Origin: Bifidobacterium aerophilum
GTDB lineage: Bacteria; Actinomycetota; Actinomycetes; Actinomycetales; Bifidobacteriaceae
Direction of reading: 5' to 3'
NCBI RefSeq assembly: GCF_010667685.1
Contig: NZ_WHZW01000004.1
Coordinates: 59,449-123,448 of the forward strand
DNA length: 64,000 nucleotides
A program made the position numbers and the translations under genes. Of this stretch, positions 61,601 to 64,000 are shown one piece after another; position 1 is the first letter of the stretch; every line of letters starts with the position of its first letter. The notes below the pieces were generated by a model that made no database searches, was not told the origin of the DNA, and saw nothing but the letters and a program-made list of their open reading frames with translations.

Positions 61601-63789
61601 AGCCGGGAGAAAAGCTCGACCTGACCGAGTTCCTGTCTGCCGGCGAGGAGGATCCGCGCAAGAAGAACGCGAACGGGTTCCGTCACGTCGGCGACCGCAA
61701 GGTGAGCGTCAACCGCATGCCGCTGCGCGTGACGAACCAGTGGGCGTACCATTCGCGCCTGTACGCGGCGGCGCACTTCGTCGCTTCGTATCCGGGACTC
61801 GAACTGGTGCAGCTCAACTCGTTCGGTTGCGGCCTCGACGCGATCACCACCGACCAGGTGTCGGAGATTCTGGCCGACAAGGCCGACGTGTACACGCTGC
61901 TCAAGATCGACGAGGTATCGAACCTGGGCGCGGCGAAGATCCGACTGCGTTCGCTCAAGGCCGCGGTCGAGGAACGCGAACGCAACAAGGCGAAGGCGGT
62001 CGCGGCCGTGTCCGCGGCGGCCGGTGCCGGTGCGGCTGGCACGTTGGACGTGTCCGTCGGCAAACGGGATCAGGCGATCGTCGCCGAACCGTCCGCCGCC
62101 GAGATCAAGGCGCGTGAAGCCGCCCAGGCCAAGGCTCAGGCCGATCTGGCCGCGGCCGAAACGCAGCTCGCCGCGGCGAAGGAACAGTTGGCCGCCGCGC
62201 AGGCCGCGGTCAAGGCCGCCGAAGCGAAGCGCACTGCAGCCGATGTCGTCACCGCGCCGCAGTCGACCGGCTTCCGCAAGACCGGCTCCCAGGCGCCGAC
62301 CCCGGGCCGTCAGGTCCTGCTCGACACGACGATGGCTGCCAACCCGAAGCTCACCGAATCGGTGCGCCGCGCCTCGCGCCTCGCCGCGCAGCGCGACATC
62401 GAGGCGGCCGCGCAGTCCGGCGCGAACGGCAAGAACGCAGCCAAGGCCAAGTCGTCCAAGTCCGGCCACAACAACGCGACCATGTCGCGCTACGCGCACA
62501 GGCAGAAGTTCGTCAAGGACATGAGGAAGGACTACACGATCGTCGCTCCGCAGATGAGCCCGATCCACATGTCCCTGGTCGAGGCGGTCATCCGCTCCGG
62601 CGGCTACAAATTCGACATCCTCAAGCACGCCAGCCGCGAGGATGTCGAAACCGGCCTCAAATACGTGAACAACGACGCCTGCTATCCGGCCATCATGGTC
62701 ATCGGACAGCTCATCGACGCGATCATCCAAGGCAAGTACGATCCCGACCACGTCGCGCTCGCGATCACGCAGACCGGCGGCATGTGCCGCGCGACCAACT
62801 ACTTCGGCCTGATCCGCAAGGCGCTGATCGACGCGGGCTATCCGCAGATCCCGGTCATCGCGATCTCCACGCAGGGCCTGGAGGACAACCCGGGCTTCAA
62901 GGCCACGCCGCAGATGCTGCACCGCGCGATCAAGGCGTTGATCCTGGGCGACCTGCTCATGAAGTGCCTGTACCGCGTGCGTCCGTACGAGGCGGAGCCG
63001 GGTGCGGCGAACAAGCTGTATGAACAGTGGGACGTGATCGTGCGCGAAACGCTCGAACACCACGGCTTCTCGAAGACCGCGGCGAAGACCCCGTGGCTCA
63101 GGAAGTCGTACCTGCCGTACGGCACGCTCGCGGCCGAGATCGTCAAGTCGTTCGACGCGCTGCCGTTGAAGGACATCCCGCGCAAGGTGCGTGTCGGCGT
63201 GGTCGGCGAGATCCTGGTCAAGTACCAGCCGGACGCGAACAACCATGTGGTCGACGTGATCGAATCGCAGGACTGCGAGGCCGTGGTGCCCGGCATCATG
63301 GAATTCATGACGACCCGCCCATACATCACCGACTGGAACGAACGCAACCTCGGCATGGGCGGCAACCAGAAGCTGTACGCGCTCATGCGCTGGGGCCTCG
63401 ACCGGTACAACGCGCCGATCCGCAAGGCCATCGCGCTCGCGAACGGCAAGTTCAAGCAGGACGATCCGATGCCGGAGCTGGTCAAGAAGGCGGCCGAGGT
63501 CACGTCGATCGGCGTGCAGGCCGGCGAAGGATGGCTGCTGACCGCGGAGATTTTGGAGCTGATCGAACAGGGCTGCCCGAACGTGATCTGCGCACAGCCG
63601 TTCGCATGCCTGCCGAACCACGTGACCGGCCGCGGCATGTTCGGCAAGATCCGCCGCCTGCATCCGGAAGCCAACATCGTCTCCATCGACTACGACCCGG
63701 GCGCTTCCGAGGCGAACCAGCTCAACCGCATCAAGCTCATGATCGCGGCGGCCAAGAAGGCTCATGAGAAGCTGATTGCTGCGGATTAG
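58636..63789 (+). CDS. giant acyl-CoA dehydratase activase-related protein (tandem BadF-type ATPases plus dehydratase-like domain)
   Basis: A 1717-residue cytosolic protein related to 2-hydroxyacyl-CoA dehydratase activators. Two ASKHA ATPase domains begin at about residues 17 (G-L-D-I-G-S-T-T-V-K) and 347 (G-I-D-A-G-S-T-T-I-K). Cluster-type cysteines occur in G-S-C-A-G-G-T-G-A near 141 and C-S-S-G-C-G-S near 471. An acidic linker (about 615-690) leads to a C-x2-C-x3-C segment near 699 and a DUF2229-like region to about 1100. An Ala-rich coiled stretch (about 1155-1215) precedes a C-terminal HgdB-like domain from 1290. AAAGAGG supports the ATG at 58636. Its own substrate is unknown. Confidence 0.85.
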   Translation: MVNEAHTAASGHDTKPLRVGLDIGSTTVKAVVLDQSDSLSDTIFSDYRRHHANVRATVAGLLVDIHKELETRGRGDEPIRLAITGSGGLALADSMHVPFVQEVIAETEAIDKEYPAADVIIELGGEDAKITYLKPTPEQRMNGSCAGGTGAFIDQMATLLDADASGLNEMAKSYENLYPIASRCGVFAKTDLQPLINDGAAKPDLAASIFTAVATQTIAGLASGRPIHGTVIFLGGPLFFMSELRAAFQRALDGKVDEFIVPTNAHLYVAYGAALQADMDTDDEGHHFEARTCEDILKRLDELKNLPSNTPTMPPLFPTEADREAFNERHHREHIHIGTLEGAHGPHFLGIDAGSTTIKATLVNDDREIVWSSYANNEGSPLTAAINIVKQIQSQLPEGAWIARSCATGYGEGLITTGLHLDEGVVETMAHYRGAEMVSPGVTAVIDIGGQDMKYLAITDGVIDSIAVNEACSSGCGSFLQTFAMSMGLTIQEFTQKALASTHPVDLGSRCTVFMNSSVKQAQKEGASIEDIAAGLCYSVVRNALYKVIKLRDSGELGDTVVVQGGTFLNDAVLRAFELLTEREVTRPNIAGLMGAYGAALTARMHYEDVADDDHEHVLADGSSAESNADDTDATVADTSAAAGDAVRSADMAGVDVTNAADVADDHANEVVVDGVHHTASSILTGEALDNMSMTTERDVCKLCQNHCKLTITTFSDGSRFVTGNRCERGGDAKKQRSDRPNLYDYKYKRCFAYRRLTDKKATRGEIGIPRALNMYENYPFWFTLLTSLGFKVMISGRSSHELFETGIESIASENICYPAKLVHGHIKWLLNKGIKTIFYPCVSYEDNLVPNTDNHYNCPVVANYPLVVGANMPELRAEGVRYMHPYFNLANHELMVERIVEEFAWANVTREEAETAVKAAYAEDKVFKNDVQQEGLKALAYMKEHDCRGIVLAGRPYHVDPEINHGIPETICSLGMVVLSEDSICELQPGEKLDLTEFLSAGEEDPRKKNANGFRHVGDRKVSVNRMPLRVTNQWAYHSRLYAAAHFVASYPGLELVQLNSFGCGLDAITTDQVSEILADKADVYTLLKIDEVSNLGAAKIRLRSLKAAVEERERNKAKAVAAVSAAAGAGAAGTLDVSVGKRDQAIVAEPSAAEIKAREAAQAKAQADLAAAETQLAAAKEQLAAAQAAVKAAEAKRTAADVVTAPQSTGFRKTGSQAPTPGRQVLLDTTMAANPKLTESVRRASRLAAQRDIEAAAQSGANGKNAAKAKSSKSGHNNATMSRYAHRQKFVKDMRKDYTIVAPQMSPIHMSLVEAVIRSGGYKFDILKHASREDVETGLKYVNNDACYPAIMVIGQLIDAIIQGKYDPDHVALAITQTGGMCRATNYFGLIRKALIDAGYPQIPVIAISTQGLEDNPGFKATPQMLHRAIKALILGDLLMKCLYRVRPYEAEPGAANKLYEQWDVIVRETLEHHGFSKTAAKTPWLRKSYLPYGTLAAEIVKSFDALPLKDIPRKVRVGVVGEILVKYQPDANNHVVDVIESQDCEAVVPGIMEFMTTRPYITDWNERNLGMGGNQKLYALMRWGLDRYNAPIRKAIALANGKFKQDDPMPELVKKAAEVTSIGVQAGEGWLLTAEILELIEQGCPNVICAQPFACLPNHVTGRGMFGKIRRLHPEANIVSIDYDPGASEANQLNRIKLMIAAAKKAHEKLIAAD

Positions 63790-64000
63790 TCCGTGGTTAG
63801 GTAGCTTGGCCGCCGCCTTCGCGGGTTGCCTGTCTTGCAACCCGCTCACTTCGCCTACGGACAGTGCACTGCACTGTCCGCTTGACGGCTCAGCCAAGAA
63901 GGCTCACGAGAAGCTGACCGCGGCGGATTAGTCCGTGGTTAGGTAGCTTGGCCGCCGCCTTCGCGGGTTGCCTGTCTTGCAACCCGCTCACTTCGCCTAC
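63751..64000 (+). repeat. tandem 142-bp repeat: gene tail plus palindromic cassette (copy 4 and partial copy 5)
   Basis: 63751-63858 and 63893-64000 are 108-bp direct repeats. Each holds the last 12 codons and stop of the activase gene followed by identical non-coding sequence. Four differences all lie in the coding part. The full first unit carries hairpins GCGGGTTGC/GCAACCCGC (63821-63845) and GGACAGTGCA/TGCACTGTCC (63859-63879) and ends CTTGACGGCTCA, the reverse of the GTCAAG junction of the other cassettes. The second unit runs off the window. Confidence 0.9.

Overview
The window is high-GC actinobacterial DNA and is best read as a Bifidobacterium chromosome. The evidence is the codon and GC style, the bifidobacterial form of the dacB-tilS-hpt-ftsH-folE-folP-folBK-DUF3180 block, an anaerobic nrdDG pair, a giant acyl-CoA dehydratase activase, and strong AAGGAG-type ribosome binding sites. 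The genus call is an inference from family knowledge; I did not try to name a species.

Left part (1-31.2 kb), mostly core genome: a DUF349 protein cut by the window edge, hisS and aspS, two family-2 glycosyltransferases around an AI-2E family permease, an ABC-2 type exporter pair, then a tight chain from a D,D-carboxypeptidase through tRNA-lysidine synthase, hypoxanthine phosphoribosyltransferase and FtsH into the folate genes. The folate chain ends in a FolB-FolK fusion that carries a second, degenerate FolK domain. Next come tesB, ettA, an unknown 147-residue protein, an AlbA_2/Schlafen-type protein behind an AT-rich leader, an alpha/beta hydrolase, an orphan peptide-type binding lipoprotein, a ROK glucokinase and a DUF4391 protein.

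Middle part (31.24-51.57 kb), a probable integrated island: a 43-bp copy of the 3' end of tRNA-Arg(CCT) at 31237-31279 repeats, in the same orientation and with one mismatch, the 3' end of the intact tRNA gene at 51530-51572. The interval holds an IS1249-like transposase, a HAD phosphatase, a beta-lactamase-fold serine hydrolase and a carboxylesterase. It also holds an ABC sugar importer with an intracellular GH30 glycosidase, and a complete lactose/cellobiose-type PTS (EIIC, EIIB, EIIA) with a phospho-beta-glucosidase and its own HPr and Enzyme I. At the tRNA end lie a broken glucokinase and the wreck of a GH46 chitosanase. The genes form two beta-glycoside uptake routes. One imports sugar by ABC transport for hydrolysis by GH30. 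The other phosphorylates the sugar during import for cleavage by GH1. A palindrome close to ATTCATTCGAATGAAT lies before the HAD gene, before the GntR gene and four times across the PTS promoter, suggesting one local regulon.

Right part (51.6-64 kb), core again: an endonuclease/exonuclease/phosphatase-fold membrane protein, xseB/xseA, nrdD/nrdG with two NrdR boxes, and the 1717-residue activase.

Four intergenic sites (8.56, 21.5, 52.9 and 63.8 kb) share a modular palindromic cassette whose hairpin arms differ completely between copies yet stay complementary, while the junctions (GTCAA, TAGG, GAGCG, GCGAAGG) are kept. At three of the sites the 3' end of the adjacent gene is repeated on the far side of the cassette. 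I regard this as the least explained signal in the window.
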